From Lachnospiraceae bacterium (GTDB lineage: Bacteria > Bacillota > Clostridia > Lachnospirales > Lachnospiraceae): a stretch of 64,000 nucleotides of DNA. The first letter of the stretch is position 1. Each line of letters begins with the position of its first letter. The translations under genes and the position numbers were made by a program. Positions 1-9,705 of the stretch are shown one piece after another. The notes below the pieces were generated by a model. The model made no database searches, was not told the DNA's origin, and saw only the letters and a program-made list of their open reading frames with translations. Where the stretch lies: NCBI GenBank assembly GCA_021153325.1, contig JAGKTQ010000005.1:23350-87349 (forward strand), in the 5' to 3' direction.

Positions 1-1
1 C

Positions 2-91
2 GGAACACACAAAGAATTGCTTTCTACCTGTGAAGTTTACCGTGAGATCTGTCTTTCCCAATTATCAAAAGAGGAGGTCGAAACAGCATGA
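2..91 (+). CDS. C-terminal end of an ABC exporter ATPase subunit (partial)
   Basis: Only the last 29 codons lie in the window. They read GTHKELLSTCEVYREICLSQ and then a short charged tail ending at TGA. The G-[TN]-H-x-E-L-L and Y-x-E-I-x-x-S-Q pattern is typical of the extreme C-terminus of LmrA/MsbA-type exporter halves, after the nucleotide-binding domain. The stop codon overlaps the next gene's start as ATGA (88-91), so the two are translationally coupled, and they probably form a heterodimeric exporter. The substrate cannot be inferred. The family call rests on this tail and the partner gene. Confidence 0.75.
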   Translation, partial: GTHKELLSTCEVYREICLSQLSKEEVETA

Positions 92-1848
92 AACAAAAAA
101 ACAACGTTGTAAAAAAATCTACCATAAAAGAAATATTAAAGCTGATCAAACCGCACATGTTTTTTGTAGTGCTCTCTTTCCTTCTTGCCATTTTGACCGT
201 CACACTAACTTTATATATACCGGTACTGACTGGTGATGCAATTGATTATATTGTGGAACCCGGTAAGGTCGATTTTGCCAAACTCCTTCCACTGCTTCAA
301 AAAATGATGATCATGATACTCGTTACTGCACTTGCCCAGTGGCTGATGAATTTATGTAACAATCATATTACCTATAATGTCGTAAAAGAAATTCGTATCC
401 GCGCCTTTAACCATCTTCAGGAGCTTCCATTAAAATATATCGATGCCAATCAGCATGGGGATATTTTGAGCCGTATCGTTTCTGATGTGGACCAGTTTTC
501 CGATGGTCTTTTAATGGGATTTACACAGCTTTTCAGCGGTATTCTTACTATAGTGGGAACCTTGCTCTTTATGCTTTCCAAAAATATTCCGCTTGCCTGT
601 GTCGTTGTTCTCTTGACGCCAATTTCCTTGTTTGTGGCAAGTTTTATTGCCAAACGTACTTTTTCCATGTTCCACAAACAATCTGAGACAAGAGGCAGAC
701 TTACTTCTCTAACTAACGAAATGGTTGGAAACGAAAAGATCATTCAGGCTTTTGGTTATGAAAAAAGAGCTCAAGAACGTTTTGACAATATCAATAAAGA
801 ACTGCAGGATTGCAGTGTAAAGGCAATCTTCTTCTCTTCCATTACGAATCCTGCTACTCGCTTCGTAAACAGCCTTGTTTATACAGCAGTCGCAATCGTA
901 GGTGCACTTTTGGCGATCAAAGGTCACCTGAGCATCGGACAGCTCTCCTGCTTTTTGACCTATGCGAACCAGTATACGAAACCTTTTAATGAAATTTCAG
1001 GTGTAGTCACTGAATTACAAAATTCTTTTGCCTGTGCAGAACGTGTTTTTGAACTAATTTCAGAGCAGCCACAAACTCCCGACGCACCGGATGCACATGT
1101 GCTGGTCGATGCCAAAGGAACTGTAGATTTAGAACATGTTGCTTTCTCCTATACACCAGAGCAAAAACTGATCACAGATTTAAACCTTCATGTAAATCCA
1201 GGACAGCGCATTGCTATTGTAGGTCCAACAGGCTGTGGAAAAAGTACTTTGATTAACCTCCTAATGCGCTTCTATGATGTAAAAAGTGGCACTATCCGCG
1301 TAGACCATATTCCAATTACAGAAATGACACGAGACAGCTTACGAACGAATTATGGTATGGTCTTGCAGGAAACATGGTTGAAATCCGGTACGATACGCGA
1401 AAATATATGTTATGGAAAAACGGATGCCACCGAAGAAGAAATCATTGCCGCCGCAAAAGCTGCCCACGCGCACAGCTTCATCAAACGAATGCCAGATGGC
1501 TATGATACTATTATTTCCGAAGATGGAGGAAACCTTTCTCAAGGTCAAAAACAGCTTTTATGTATTTCACGTGTTATGCTCACGTTACCACCTATGCTGA
1601 TCTTGGATGAAGCGACCTCCTCCATTGATACGCGTACAGAAATCCGAATCCAGAAAGCATTTGAAGAAATGATGAAAGGTCGTACCAGTTTCATTGTAGC
1701 ACACAGACTTTCTACAATCAAAGAAGCCAATGTTATTCTCGTTATGAAGGATGGCGATATTATCGAACAAGGCAGTCACGAAGAACTCCTTGCTAAAAAT
1801 GGTTTCTATGCGAACCTTTATAACAGCCAGTTTGCACCAACGGCATAA
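88..1848 (+). CDS. ABC transporter ATP-binding/permease protein, exporter half
   Basis: Membrane exporter half of 586 residues. The N-terminal half is a six-helix transmembrane domain (about residues 15-320). The C-terminal half is a nucleotide-binding domain with Walker A GPTGCGKST (from residue 379), signature LSQGQKQ (about 483), Walker B MLILDEATSS (about 502) and the switch histidine in IVAHRLST. The ribosome binding site GAGGAGG lies just upstream of the ATG. The gene overlaps the upstream exporter half by 4 bases, which indicates co-translation and a heterodimer of the YfiB/YfiC type. All catalytic motifs look intact in this half. The exported substrate is unknown; such pairs are often annotated as multidrug exporters without direct evidence. 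Confidence 0.93.
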   Translation: MKQKNNVVKKSTIKEILKLIKPHMFFVVLSFLLAILTVTLTLYIPVLTGDAIDYIVEPGKVDFAKLLPLLQKMMIMILVTALAQWLMNLCNNHITYNVVKEIRIRAFNHLQELPLKYIDANQHGDILSRIVSDVDQFSDGLLMGFTQLFSGILTIVGTLLFMLSKNIPLACVVVLLTPISLFVASFIAKRTFSMFHKQSETRGRLTSLTNEMVGNEKIIQAFGYEKRAQERFDNINKELQDCSVKAIFFSSITNPATRFVNSLVYTAVAIVGALLAIKGHLSIGQLSCFLTYANQYTKPFNEISGVVTELQNSFACAERVFELISEQPQTPDAPDAHVLVDAKGTVDLEHVAFSYTPEQKLITDLNLHVNPGQRIAIVGPTGCGKSTLINLLMRFYDVKSGTIRVDHIPITEMTRDSLRTNYGMVLQETWLKSGTIRENICYGKTDATEEEIIAAAKAAHAHSFIKRMPDGYDTIISEDGGNLSQGQKQLLCISRVMLTLPPMLILDEATSSIDTRTEIRIQKAFEEMMKGRTSFIVAHRLSTIKEANVILVMKDGDIIEQGSHEELLAKNGFYANLYNSQFAPTA

Positions 1849-1873
1849 TGAAAATAAAATCACAGAACAATAA

Positions 1874-1915
1874 ACTTAGGGCACCTTCCTTAGAAGATGC
1901 CCTAAACTTTACTCT
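1874..1915. terminator. Bidirectional intrinsic terminator
   Basis: An inverted repeat, TTAGGGCACCTTC (1876-1888) against GAAGATGCCCTAA (1893-1905), has one wobble and a very short loop. It is T-rich on the plus side (ACTTTACTCTTTTC) and also T-rich when read from the minus strand. It lies between the convergent ABC exporter and NlpC/P60 genes and probably ends both transcripts. Confidence 0.8.
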
Positions 1916-1946
1916 TTTCTATTCTATTTTGGTATACTCAAATCTT

Positions 1947-2984
1947 TTATGGTAATATTCTTACTGCTTTTACCGGTGAACGATAATTATAGTTGGAAAT
2001 CTTAATTCCTGTAGAAGGACTGCTGGCATGAATAACTTGTCCATTACCAATATAAATAGCAACATGATTAATAGAACCATTCTTTCCATAGAAAATCAAA
2101 TCTCCAGGCTGTACTTCTGAAATACTGATCTGTGTACCGGAATTTGCCTGCGAACCGGAATGATGTGGCAAACTATAGCCAAAGTTTTTGAATACGCTCA
2201 AAACGAAACCGGAACAATCCGCACCATTTGTTAAACTTGTGCCACCCCATACATAGGGATTTCCTAAAAACTGTTTTGCATACTGGCAAAGGTCAACTCG
2301 TAAGTCGGAAACACCCTGTCCATACAAAAGTTCTGTCATAGTGATTGCTGTAGGAAGCTTGTCTGATATTTCCACATAATCCGCACAAACATAATATGCT
2401 TCATCATCCAGATTAATTTTCACCCAGCCATCCATCACTTCTACCACTTCCAGTTCTTCTCCTTCTGGAACTGTTGTAAGGACACCACATTCTGTATTGG
2501 GCTCTTCTCTGATCTTCAATGCATCCGTCGTAACAGTTGCTATCGTTTCTACAAGCTCTCTTGCTTTTAATTTGGCATCTACACCTGTCAAAAGATAATC
2601 CAGATTCACATATCCCTCAACTTCTCCTGACTGAATATACGCCCAATTTCCTTCTGTACTTATGATCTCGCAAGCTGCATCCTTTGGAAGTTTTCCAACT
2701 AATTTCCCTGACTCATCCGGAATCTCACGAATATTCAAGTTGTTGTCTACCTGAGCAATTCCTATATTTCTATATCCCCAATAAGTTTCTTCCGCTGTAT
2801 TTGCAGTCTGTATATATTCATCTTCTGTTAAATCTGCCTGAATTAATGTTGACACTCCTGCCGGCTGTGACACTGTATTTCTCACTAATGTAGTTTCGGC
2901 TGCCTGCGCTTCTAATGGATTTGCTAAAATCAATACACCAAGTGCAAGTGCAGCAGCATAAGTCAATTCTCTTTTTTTACTCAT
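1947..2984 (-). CDS. Secreted NlpC/P60 peptidoglycan hydrolase with two SH3b domains
   Basis: Exported cell-wall endopeptidase of 345 residues from the ATG chosen here. A longer frame begins at a GTG at 3002 but has no ribosome binding site, whereas this ATG has GGAAAG five bases upstream. The signal peptide is MSKKRELTYAAALALG followed by a hydrophobic stretch and a probable cut at AQA-AE. Two bacterial SH3 domains follow (about 70-130 and 145-200), containing NLNIREIP and ALKIREEP. The C-terminal NlpC/P60 domain has NPYVWGG, the catalytic Cys in DCSGFV, and His residues in NHVAIYIG and VIHASS. The family cleaves gamma-D-Glu-diaminopimelate stem peptides. It is a single-gene unit with its own sigma-A promoter. 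Confidence 0.94.
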   Translation of the reverse strand: MSKKRELTYAAALALGVLILANPLEAQAAETTLVRNTVSQPAGVSTLIQADLTEDEYIQTANTAEETYWGYRNIGIAQVDNNLNIREIPDESGKLVGKLPKDAACEIISTEGNWAYIQSGEVEGYVNLDYLLTGVDAKLKARELVETIATVTTDALKIREEPNTECGVLTTVPEGEELEVVEVMDGWVKINLDDEAYYVCADYVEISDKLPTAITMTELLYGQGVSDLRVDLCQYAKQFLGNPYVWGGTSLTNGADCSGFVLSVFKNFGYSLPHHSGSQANSGTQISISEVQPGDLIFYGKNGSINHVAIYIGNGQVIHASSPSTGIKISNYNYRSPVKAVRILP

Positions 2985-3038
2985 ATTTTCTTTCCACTTC
3001 ACTATTTATTACAAAATTGTTAAATTTGTTACATGGTT

Positions 3039-3067
3039 ATTATAGCAATCTAATAGAGTCCTGTCAA
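3039..3067 (-). promoter_or_regulatory. Sigma-A promoter of the NlpC/P60 gene
   Basis: On the minus strand a perfect TTGACA (3062-3067) and a perfect TATAAT (3039-3044) are separated by 17 bases. This is a consensus housekeeping promoter reading into the NlpC/P60 gene, and it starts immediately after the ribF terminator. Confidence 0.9.
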
Positions 3068-3074
3068 CGTAAAA

Positions 3075-3094
3075 GTGTCGCCCACAGGCGACAC
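3075..3094 (-). terminator. Terminator at the end of the nusA-ribF operon
   Basis: A perfect 8-bp stem, GTGTCGCC/GGCGACAC, has a 4-base loop and is followed on the minus strand by TTTTACG. It sits 11 bases past the ribF stop and just before the NlpC/P60 promoter. Confidence 0.85.
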
Positions 3095-3105
3095 TGTAAT
3101 TATCC

Positions 3106-4026
3106 TTATTTTTGATGAAATTTAACCCCTGCTTCTTTATCTGCATCAACCTGTGCTTTTAATTGCTCTAAATCAGAAAACTTCTGTTCTGATCTGCGAA
3201 AATGCTCTAAGGAAACCGTGATCTCTTTTCCATAAACATCTTTTTCAAAATCATAAATAAATGTTTCAACACCAATTCTCGATTCCTCACTGACAGTAGG
3301 CTTATATCCGATATTGGTTACACCATCATATACTTCTTTATCCACAAAAACTTTGGAAAAATATACTCCGCAGGGCGGTAACAGTTTTTCTTTCTCCGGC
3401 AACAAATTCACAGTTGGAAAACCTAAAGTTCTTCCAATTCTATTGCCGTGCTCAACAACACCTGATATTGAATATGTTTTTCCAATTAAGGCAGCTGCCA
3501 GCTCCATATTTCCTTTTTCAATCTCTTCTCTCACATAGGAAGAACTGATTTCCCGTCCTTCATGACATACCTTATCTATAATTTCTACCTGAAATCCATA
3601 CTCTTCCGAAAACGCTTTCAGTAATTTGGCATTTCCGGCACCTTGATAGCCAAAGGACAGATCTGTTCCTGCCGCTATGAATCCCACATTCATCTTTTTT
3701 ACAAGAACATCTTCAATAAAATCCTCAGCACTCATTGCTGCTGTCTTTTCATTTAACGGGAACTCAATTAAAATATCCACTCCCATTTCTTCAAACAATG
3801 CTTCTTTTTCTTTTTTTGTAGAGAGCTCTTTCACCTTGCTCTTTTGAAAGAGAGTTGCCGGAGAAGGATCAAAAGTAAAAATTACTGCTTTCAATCCTTT
3901 TTTCTTCTGCTCCAAAATCTCCTCTAAAAGCTTCTGGTGTCCACGATGAATGCCATCAAACTTTCCCAAAGCAGCTGCTGTTTTTTCTTTTATAATAAAT
4001 TCTGTTGTCTGCTGAATAATCTGCAT
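3106..4026 (-). CDS. ribF: Bifunctional riboflavin kinase / FAD synthetase
   Basis: Makes FMN from riboflavin and then FAD, in the cytoplasm. The protein has 306 residues from the chosen ATG, the usual family length. The N-terminal nucleotidyltransferase domain has the ALGKFDGIHRGHQ motif, and the C-terminal flavokinase domain has GNRIGRTLGFPTVNL. The frame is open further upstream to 4068, but that extension would overlap truB. The ATG at 4026 has AGGTGA about 5 bases upstream and starts 8 bases after the truB stop. It is the last gene of the nusA operon, with a terminator right after it. The truB-ribF order is common in Firmicutes. Confidence 0.95.
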   Translation of the reverse strand: MQIIQQTTEFIIKEKTAAALGKFDGIHRGHQKLLEEILEQKKKGLKAVIFTFDPSPATLFQKSKVKELSTKKEKEALFEEMGVDILIEFPLNEKTAAMSAEDFIEDVLVKKMNVGFIAAGTDLSFGYQGAGNAKLLKAFSEEYGFQVEIIDKVCHEGREISSSYVREEIEKGNMELAAALIGKTYSISGVVEHGNRIGRTLGFPTVNLLPEKEKLLPPCGVYFSKVFVDKEVYDGVTNIGYKPTVSEESRIGVETFIYDFEKDVYGKEITVSLEHFRRSEQKFSDLEQLKAQVDADKEAGVKFHQK

Positions 4027-4034
4027 GTGCTCAC

Positions 4035-4946
4035 CTAATTCACAGGAAACATCTTTACCGGTTTCCATTGCTTGTCCTCTTCCCGATACTCATAAATCCC
4101 GCAAAAGATCTCTTCATCATTATAAATACGGCATTGGACTCCCTGCTTTTCCTGCAGACTTCCTTCGGTTACTTCAACCTGTTTAGTCAAAAGGAAATTA
4201 CCATTATCTATTCTCTTGCGAAATTCTTTCTTTACCACAGCTTTAGGAAGTGCATGAAATACAAAATCCACCGGAATTACTTTAGATGAAACCTTGCCTT
4301 CCTTTGCCAGTGCCTCAATCTCTGTTAATGTTAACGCATCTTCCAGTAAGAAATTGCCCACGCGGGTTCTCTGCAAGGAATCCATTGCAGCACCACATCC
4401 TAATTTTTCACCAATATCCTGGCAAAGTGTACGGATATAAGTTCCTTTGGAACAGGAAACACGGAATGTTACCAAAGGTAACTTTATAGAAAGAATTTCT
4501 ATTTCCTGAATAAAGACCTTCCTCGGTTGTCTTTCAATCTCTTTTCCTTCTCTCGCCAGTTCATAAAGCTTTTTCCCATTGACCTTAAGAGCCGAATACA
4601 TGGGCGGAATCTGATCGTATTCACCTTCAAAAGCATGTATTGCAGCTTTTACTTTCTCTTCCCCGCAAGTTACTTCTTTTTCCTGCAAAATCTGTCCTGA
4701 CATATCCTGTGTATCCGTAACGACTCCAAGGCGCATCACTGCTACATACTCTTTACTTTTGTCTGCAAGCATGTCACAAAGCCGCGTTCCGTTTCCCAAA
4801 CACACCGGAAGTACACCAGTTGCATCCGGATCTAATGTTCCGGTATGCCCGATCTTCTTTTGCTTCAGGATTCCTCTTAACTTCGCCACAACATCATGCG
4901 AAGTAAAACCTGCTTCCTTATATACATTTATAATTCCGTTTATCAA
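4035..4946 (-). CDS. truB: tRNA pseudouridine-55 synthase TruB
   Basis: Converts U55 in the T-loop of tRNAs to pseudouridine. The 303-residue protein begins with GIINVYKEAGFTSHDVV, and the catalytic Asp is in HTGTLDPDATG (about residue 39). KGTYIRTLCQDIG is the second conserved TruB block. A C-terminal extension after about 230 corresponds to the PUA-like region of longer TruB forms. Its start overlaps the nrnA stop by 4 bases (ATGA), so the genes are translationally coupled in the nusA operon. Confidence 0.96.
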   Translation of the reverse strand: MINGIINVYKEAGFTSHDVVAKLRGILKQKKIGHTGTLDPDATGVLPVCLGNGTRLCDMLADKSKEYVAVMRLGVVTDTQDMSGQILQEKEVTCGEEKVKAAIHAFEGEYDQIPPMYSALKVNGKKLYELAREGKEIERQPRKVFIQEIEILSIKLPLVTFRVSCSKGTYIRTLCQDIGEKLGCGAAMDSLQRTRVGNFLLEDALTLTEIEALAKEGKVSSKVIPVDFVFHALPKAVVKKEFRKRIDNGNFLLTKQVEVTEGSLQEKQGVQCRIYNDEEIFCGIYEYREEDKQWKPVKMFPVN

Positions 4947-5911
4947 AGTGCTTCCGCCTCCAACTGCTCCTCAATATGTAAAGACAGGTTATTGATCACA
5001 TCATAGAAGGTTCCTTTCATGGTGCAGCCTGCTGCGCGCATATGTCCACCACCGCCAAAAAATTCTGCTACCTTTGCAACATTTACTTTTTCATTGGAAC
5101 GCAGACTTACCTTGTATTCTAAAACATCTGTCTCATACATAAAAATGGCACAATCAACACCCTTTGTATTGCGTAACTGGTTTACGATACCATCCAGATC
5201 TTTGGAATCCACATTATAAAAATCTAATGTCTTCTTATCCACACCACTGACGATACAACGTCCATCCATAAAGGAAATACTTTCTAATAAAGCTCTCCCC
5301 ATAATCTGATTCTGGACATATGTTTTCTGATAAAAAGTCTCTTCGATCAGCTTTGGAAAATCAAAACCAAATTTGATCAATTCCGCTGCGATCTGTAATG
5401 TTTTTGGTGCTGTATTGGAGTATTGGAAAACACCAGTATCATGAATGATACCAATATAGATTGCTTTAGCAATTGCCTCATCGATCTTATCTTTTTCAAG
5501 CAGATCATAAACAAGCTCACTGGCAGAACTTGCTGTCGGTACAATATAGTTCAACTGTCCACTGCCACTGTTGCTTACATGATGATCAATGTTGATCGTT
5601 TTTTTTGCCTGATCAAAAAAGCTTTCTGCACCACCCAAACGCTCTTTTTCACAATCTAACGCAAAGAATACATCATACTGTTTCTCTGAAACAAAATCAG
5701 TATGAATCTCATCTATGCCTTCTATACAGTTAAATATTTCTGCCGGTTTATCTAAAAATACATCAATTTCTGTCTGCGGCAATTCTTTTTTTAAATATAA
5801 ATATAAGCTCATGCAGGAACCAACACAGTCTCCATCTGGTCTGACATGACCGCTGATACCAATTGCCTTTGCTTCTTTACATTCTTCTAAAATATTAATC
5901 ATCTTCACCAT
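4943..5911 (-). CDS. nrnA: DHH/DHHA1 phosphoesterase (NrnA-like nanoRNase / pAp phosphatase)
   Basis: A cytoplasmic manganese-dependent phosphoesterase. Family members hydrolyse short oligoribonucleotides, pAp or linear dinucleotides. The metal-site motifs are HVRPDGDCVGS near the N-terminus, FALDCEK, and the family signature DHH in NIDHHVSN (about residue 110). The DHHA1 substrate-binding domain ends with GGGGHMRAAGC. The length of 322 is typical. The start is ambiguous between residue 1 and Met4 (5902), because both have only weak purine-rich leaders. The gene overlaps the rbfA 3' end. The rbfA-nrnA-truB-ribF order is conserved in Firmicutes. Exact substrate preference cannot be told from the sequence. 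Confidence 0.92.
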   Translation of the reverse strand: MVKMINILEECKEAKAIGISGHVRPDGDCVGSCMSLYLYLKKELPQTEIDVFLDKPAEIFNCIEGIDEIHTDFVSEKQYDVFFALDCEKERLGGAESFFDQAKKTINIDHHVSNSGSGQLNYIVPTASSASELVYDLLEKDKIDEAIAKAIYIGIIHDTGVFQYSNTAPKTLQIAAELIKFGFDFPKLIEETFYQKTYVQNQIMGRALLESISFMDGRCIVSGVDKKTLDFYNVDSKDLDGIVNQLRNTKGVDCAIFMYETDVLEYKVSLRSNEKVNVAKVAEFFGGGGHMRAAGCTMKGTFYDVINNLSLHIEEQLEAEAL

Positions 5912-6281
5912 CTTCTTCTCTATTTGGGATATTCTTGTTTACATCATCAATTAACTTTGACATGGAAACCCCATAAGCAATAGATTGGTCCATAATAAAA
6001 TGAATTTCCGGCGTATTTCTTAAATTGATCTTTTTCGCCAACTGCCCCTTTATATACCCTTCTGCACTTTTTAATCCTGCAAGAGTATCTTCAATAGCCT
6101 TGTCATCCCCTAAGACGCTTATCCATGCTTTACAGGTTTTTAAATCCGGTGCCACTTCCACTGCAACAACACTCGTCAACGGACTGATACGCGGATCTTT
6201 AATTCCACCTCTTATAATATCTGCCAGAGCTCTCTGAACTTCGCCATTGATTCTCGTATTTTTTACACTATTTTTCCTCAA
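5895..6281 (-). CDS. rbfA: 30S ribosome-binding factor A
   Basis: Assists late 16S rRNA processing and 30S maturation. The 128-residue protein has the family pattern RINGEVQRALADIIRGGIKDPRI and then TSVVAVEVAPDLKTCKAWIS, with the KH-like core ending in IHFIMDQSIAYGVSM. The start is a TTG preceded by AAAGGAA about 9 bases upstream. It is part of the nusA operon but is separated from infB by 155 bases holding three hairpins, an unusually wide gap for this operon. Confidence 0.95.
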   Translation of the reverse strand: MRKNSVKNTRINGEVQRALADIIRGGIKDPRISPLTSVVAVEVAPDLKTCKAWISVLGDDKAIEDTLAGLKSAEGYIKGQLAKKINLRNTPEIHFIMDQSIAYGVSMSKLIDDVNKNIPNREEDGEDD

Positions 6282-6310
6282 TTTTACTGTTTCCTTTCAG
6301 CTATAAAATG

Positions 6311-6425
6311 CGGAAAGGATCATTTGATTCCTTCCGTACATCATAAAGCGGGAAGAATCGCTTGCGATTCTTCTGCGTGAAATTTAGAAAAGCTTAGACT
6401 ACGTATTATGCAGTCTTAGCTTTTC
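6311..6425. repeat. Cluster of three hairpins in the infB-rbfA intergenic gap
   Basis: Three consecutive inverted repeats fill the gap. Hairpin A (6311-6336) pairs CGGAAAGGATCA with TGATTCCTTCCG, with two mismatches and a 2-base loop. Hairpin B (6352-6373) is a perfect 9-bp stem, GAAGAATCG/CGATTCTTC, with a CTTG loop. Hairpin C (6387-6425) is a 14-bp stem with one mismatch, GAAAAGCTTAGACT against AGTCTTAGCTTTTC. On the minus strand, hairpin C begins about 11 bases after the infB stop and its 3' arm ends in CTTTTC, which resembles a weak terminator. Attenuation, RNA processing or a palindromic repeat element are all possible. Confidence 0.7.
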
Positions 6426-6436
6426 TTTTCATGCTA

Positions 6437-9364
6437 TTAGCGTGGCACTTCCACCATCTTATATGCTTCTACAATATCTAATTCCTGCATCTGGTCAAAG
6501 CCTTCAAATACAAGACCACATTCAAATCCTGCTTTTACTTCTTTTACATCATCTTTAAATCTCTTAAGAGAAGCCAAATCGCCTTCAAAGATCTGCTCGC
6601 CCTCTCGTGAGATACGGACTTTACAGCCTCTTTCAAATACACCATCAAGCACATAAGAACCAGCAATATTTCCGACTGCGGATGCTTTGAATATCTGACG
6701 AACTTCTGCATGACCAATAACTTTTTCCTCAAATACAGGATCAAGCATTCCCTTCATAGCAGCTTCTACATCTTCAATTGCCTGATAAATAACTTTGTAA
6801 AGTCTTACGTCTACGCCTTCTCTTTCTGCAATGGTTTTTGCAGTAGCATCCGGACGTACATTGAAACCGATAATGATCGCAGAGGAAGCAGATGCAAGGC
6901 TGACATCGGACTCATTGATCGCACCAACACCACCATGAATACATTTTACAACTACTTCATCATTGGAAAGCTTCATAAGGCTCTGTTTTACTGCTTCTAC
7001 ACTACCCTGTACATCGGCTTTTACGATCAGGTTCAATTCTTTCAGATTACCTGCCTGAATCTGGGTAAACAGATCATCCAGTGACATTTTTGCCTTAGTT
7101 TCTTCCAGTTTTTTCTCTTTGTTCTGTGCAAGATAAGTTTCCGCATAAGATTTTGCTGTTTTGTCATTGTCATGAGCAATAATAACTTCACCAGCACTTG
7201 GTACATCAGAAAGACCAAGAATCTCTACCGGCGTAGATGGTCCAGCTTCTTTCACTCTTCTTCCCTTATCGTCAACCATAGCTCTTACTTTACCATGACT
7301 TGCGCCTGCGGAAACGAAATCACCTACATGAAGTGTACCTTTCTGTACCAATACAGTTGCTACCGGTCCACGTCCTTTATCAAGCTCTGCTTCGATAACA
7401 AGACCTCTTGCTTTACGATCCGGGTTCGCTTTTAATTCCATGATTTCTGCTGTAAGAAGGATAGTTTCCAATAAAACATCAATACCTTCTCCTGATTTTG
7501 CAGATACTGGAACAAATTCTGTACTTCCGCCCCAATCTACCGGGATAAGCTCATATTCTGTCATTTCCTGTTTTACTCGGTCAATATTTGCATTTGGTTT
7601 ATCAATTTTATTTACAGCAACAATAATTTCAATTCCTGCCGCTTTTGCATGATTGATAGCTTCTACTGTCTGTGGCATAACACCATCATCTGCTGCAACT
7701 ACTAAAATTGCAATATCTGTAGAATTTGCACCACGCATACGCATTGCAGTAAATGCTTCATGTCCTGGTGTATCAAGGAATGTGATCTGCTGTCCGTTTG
7801 CTGTTACTGTGTAAGCACCGATATGCTGTGTGATACCACCTGCTTCTCTATCTGTAACATTTGTTTTTCGGATTGCATCCAAAAGAGAAGTCTTACCATG
7901 ATCAACATGACCCATAACACAAATTACAGGTGGTCTACTTACCATAGTTTCTTCCGCTTCTTCTTCTTCCTTTAACAGTTCTTCAATCACATCAACTTTT
8001 ACTTCTTTTTCACAAATAATTTCATAATCAATCGCAATATTTTCTGCATCCTCAAAAGAAATTTCTGAGTTAACCGTTACGATCTGTCCCTGTAGGAACA
8101 GCTTCTTAATAATCACAGAAGGCTGCATCTTCATCTTATCGGCAAGTTCTTTGATTGTTAAAGAATCTGGCAAAGTAATGACTTTGATCTGTTCTTCTAC
8201 AACTTCCACTTTCTTCTCTGGTTTGATAAATCTTCCCGCTTTGTTCTTGATCTTACTATCATCTTCTTCATAGATCAGATCTTTTTTGGAACGTTTATCT
8301 TTTTCCTGACTGATTCTACGTTTTTCTTCATCTCTATGTTTTTCGGTATCTTTGATTGGAGCTTCTGGCATAAAGCTCTTGCTTGGAGCCGGCTTTCTGA
8401 ACTTATTGTCCTGCCCTCCATTGCTTCTTCTATCGCGGTCATTATTTCCGAAAGAGCGGTTATTATTCTGACCACCACCATTATTCTGCCTGTTGTTCTG
8501 ACCGCCGTTATAGCCCGGTCTAGAACCTGCATTATTTCTTTCTCCGTTTTGTGTTCTGCCTTCATTGTTATTCCTATCCTGATAACCACCACGGTTATTA
8601 CCATTTCTGTCCTGATAATTGTTTCTGTTATTACCATTTCTATCCTGGTATCCGTTTCTACCTGTGTTGTTTCCACGATCCTGATAACCATTTCTGTTTG
8701 TATGGTTCGTATGATTGGTGTTGTTTGTATTATTTGATTTATTTTGATAGTTTGCGCGATTTTCAGGCTGTTTATCCATAATTGCTTTCTCTTCTTTTAC
8801 TACCTGTTCCTTTTTTACTGCAACAGGAGTTCCTTCGTTTTCCTTTTTCTTTTCTGTAGCTTCTGTCTGAGGTTTTGCGTCTGCCTTTTCCTGCTGTACT
8901 TTCTGTTCCACTTCTACCTGTGGTTTTGCTGCTGGCTTTACTTCTTCTGCTTTTGTTTCTACCGGTTTTGCTTCCACTGGTTTGGTTTCCACTTTCTTTT
9001 CCTGTACTTCCTCTGGCTTAACTGCCGGTTTTACCGCCGGCTTTGCAGCTGGTTTTGGATTCTGCTTCATTGCATTGGATGCAGGTGGTCTTTGACCAGT
9101 AGGCATCTTTGAATTTCCCGGATTGCTTACAAAAATGATCTTCTTCTTTTTCTTTGGCATTTCCGTTTTTTCTTCCGTACCCTCTTTTTGAGCCACATTA
9201 CTTGATGCACTTCCAAAATGCTTACGCACCATATCCGCTACATCATCTTCCAAAGCACTTGCAGGTGCTTTTCCTTCTATTCCTTTATCTTGTAAGAAAG
9301 CAACAATTTCTTTGCTTTGCTTTTCTAATTCTTTCGCAAGTTCATGTACTTTTATTTTCGCCAT
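6437..9364 (-). CDS. infB: Translation initiation factor IF-2
   Basis: GTPase that places initiator tRNA on the 30S subunit. The protein is 975 residues, at the long end for the family. The N-terminus ([20 protein letters not shown]) is the IF2N fold. It is followed by a Lys/Glu/Pro-rich linker and a Gly/Asn/Arg-rich stretch (about 210-310) with several [13 protein letters not shown] repeats. A second IF2N block (about 395-450) precedes the GTPase domain with G1 [10 protein letters not shown]3 DTPGHEAF and G4 NKID. Domains II, III and IV complete the factor. The long linker explains the extra length. It lies 17 bases downstream of ylxQ in the nusA operon. Confidence 0.97.
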   Translation of the reverse strand: MAKIKVHELAKELEKQSKEIVAFLQDKGIEGKAPASALEDDVADMVRKHFGSASSNVAQKEGTEEKTEMPKKKKKIIFVSNPGNSKMPTGQRPPASNAMKQNPKPAAKPAVKPAVKPEEVQEKKVETKPVEAKPVETKAEEVKPAAKPQVEVEQKVQQEKADAKPQTEATEKKKENEGTPVAVKKEQVVKEEKAIMDKQPENRANYQNKSNNTNNTNHTNHTNRNGYQDRGNNTGRNGYQDRNGNNRNNYQDRNGNNRGGYQDRNNNEGRTQNGERNNAGSRPGYNGGQNNRQNNGGGQNNNRSFGNNDRDRRSNGGQDNKFRKPAPSKSFMPEAPIKDTEKHRDEEKRRISQEKDKRSKKDLIYEEDDSKIKNKAGRFIKPEKKVEVVEEQIKVITLPDSLTIKELADKMKMQPSVIIKKLFLQGQIVTVNSEISFEDAENIAIDYEIICEKEVKVDVIEELLKEEEEAEETMVSRPPVICVMGHVDHGKTSLLDAIRKTNVTDREAGGITQHIGAYTVTANGQQITFLDTPGHEAFTAMRMRGANSTDIAILVVAADDGVMPQTVEAINHAKAAGIEIIVAVNKIDKPNANIDRVKQEMTEYELIPVDWGGSTEFVPVSAKSGEGIDVLLETILLTAEIMELKANPDRKARGLVIEAELDKGRGPVATVLVQKGTLHVGDFVSAGASHGKVRAMVDDKGRRVKEAGPSTPVEILGLSDVPSAGEVIIAHDNDKTAKSYAETYLAQNKEKKLEETKAKMSLDDLFTQIQAGNLKELNLIVKADVQGSVEAVKQSLMKLSNDEVVVKCIHGGVGAINESDVSLASASSAIIIGFNVRPDATAKTIAEREGVDVRLYKVIYQAIEDVEAAMKGMLDPVFEEKVIGHAEVRQIFKASAVGNIAGSYVLDGVFERGCKVRISREGEQIFEGDLASLKRFKDDVKEVKAGFECGLVFEGFDQMQELDIVEAYKMVEVPR

Positions 9365-9381
9365 GCTTACTAACCTCCGTT

Positions 9382-9705
9382 TTATTCTTCATGAGTTTCC
9401 AATTGTTTTATGATTGCTTTCGCAAGTCCTTCATCTGTCACTGCAAGAGAAGCTCTAAATTCTTTACCTATTGCATGACCAAGGGTTTCTCTTGTTCCAA
9501 ATTGAAACAACGGAACTTCATAAAAATCACACATATTCGTAAACATCTTTTTTGTATTGTTTGAAGCATCTGTACCAACTACTACCAGAAAGGCTTTTCC
9601 CGCCTTTACGGCATTTTCTACAGAATACTCGCCACTTACAAGATTTCTTCCCCTTGCTGCAAGAGACAGCAGAGACAATGCTTTATTCTGGGTCAATCTC
9701 TTCAA
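9382..9705 (-). CDS. ylxQ: L7Ae/L30e-family RNA-binding protein YlxQ
   Basis: A small kink-turn-binding-like protein of 107 residues, encoded between ylxR/rnpM and infB as in many Firmicutes. The core reads [15 protein letters not shown], then [12 protein letters not shown] and [17 protein letters not shown], typical of the L7Ae fold. The frame begins at a TTG at 9705, only one base after GGAG. A second TTG at codon 4 (9696) is better spaced from AAAAGGAG and may be the real start. Either way it overlaps the rnpM stop. Its specific RNA target is not established. Confidence 0.9.
   Translation of the reverse strand: MKRLTQNKALSLLSLAARGRNLVSGEYSVENAVKAGKAFLVVVGTDASNNTKKMFTNMCDFYEVPLFQFGTRETLGHAIGKEFRASLAVTDEGLAKAIIKQLETHEE

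Noticed and set aside
8275..8737. Open frames on both strands within the infB linker
   Set aside because: Shadows of the Gly/Asn-rich repeats; infB reads through in a single intact frame.
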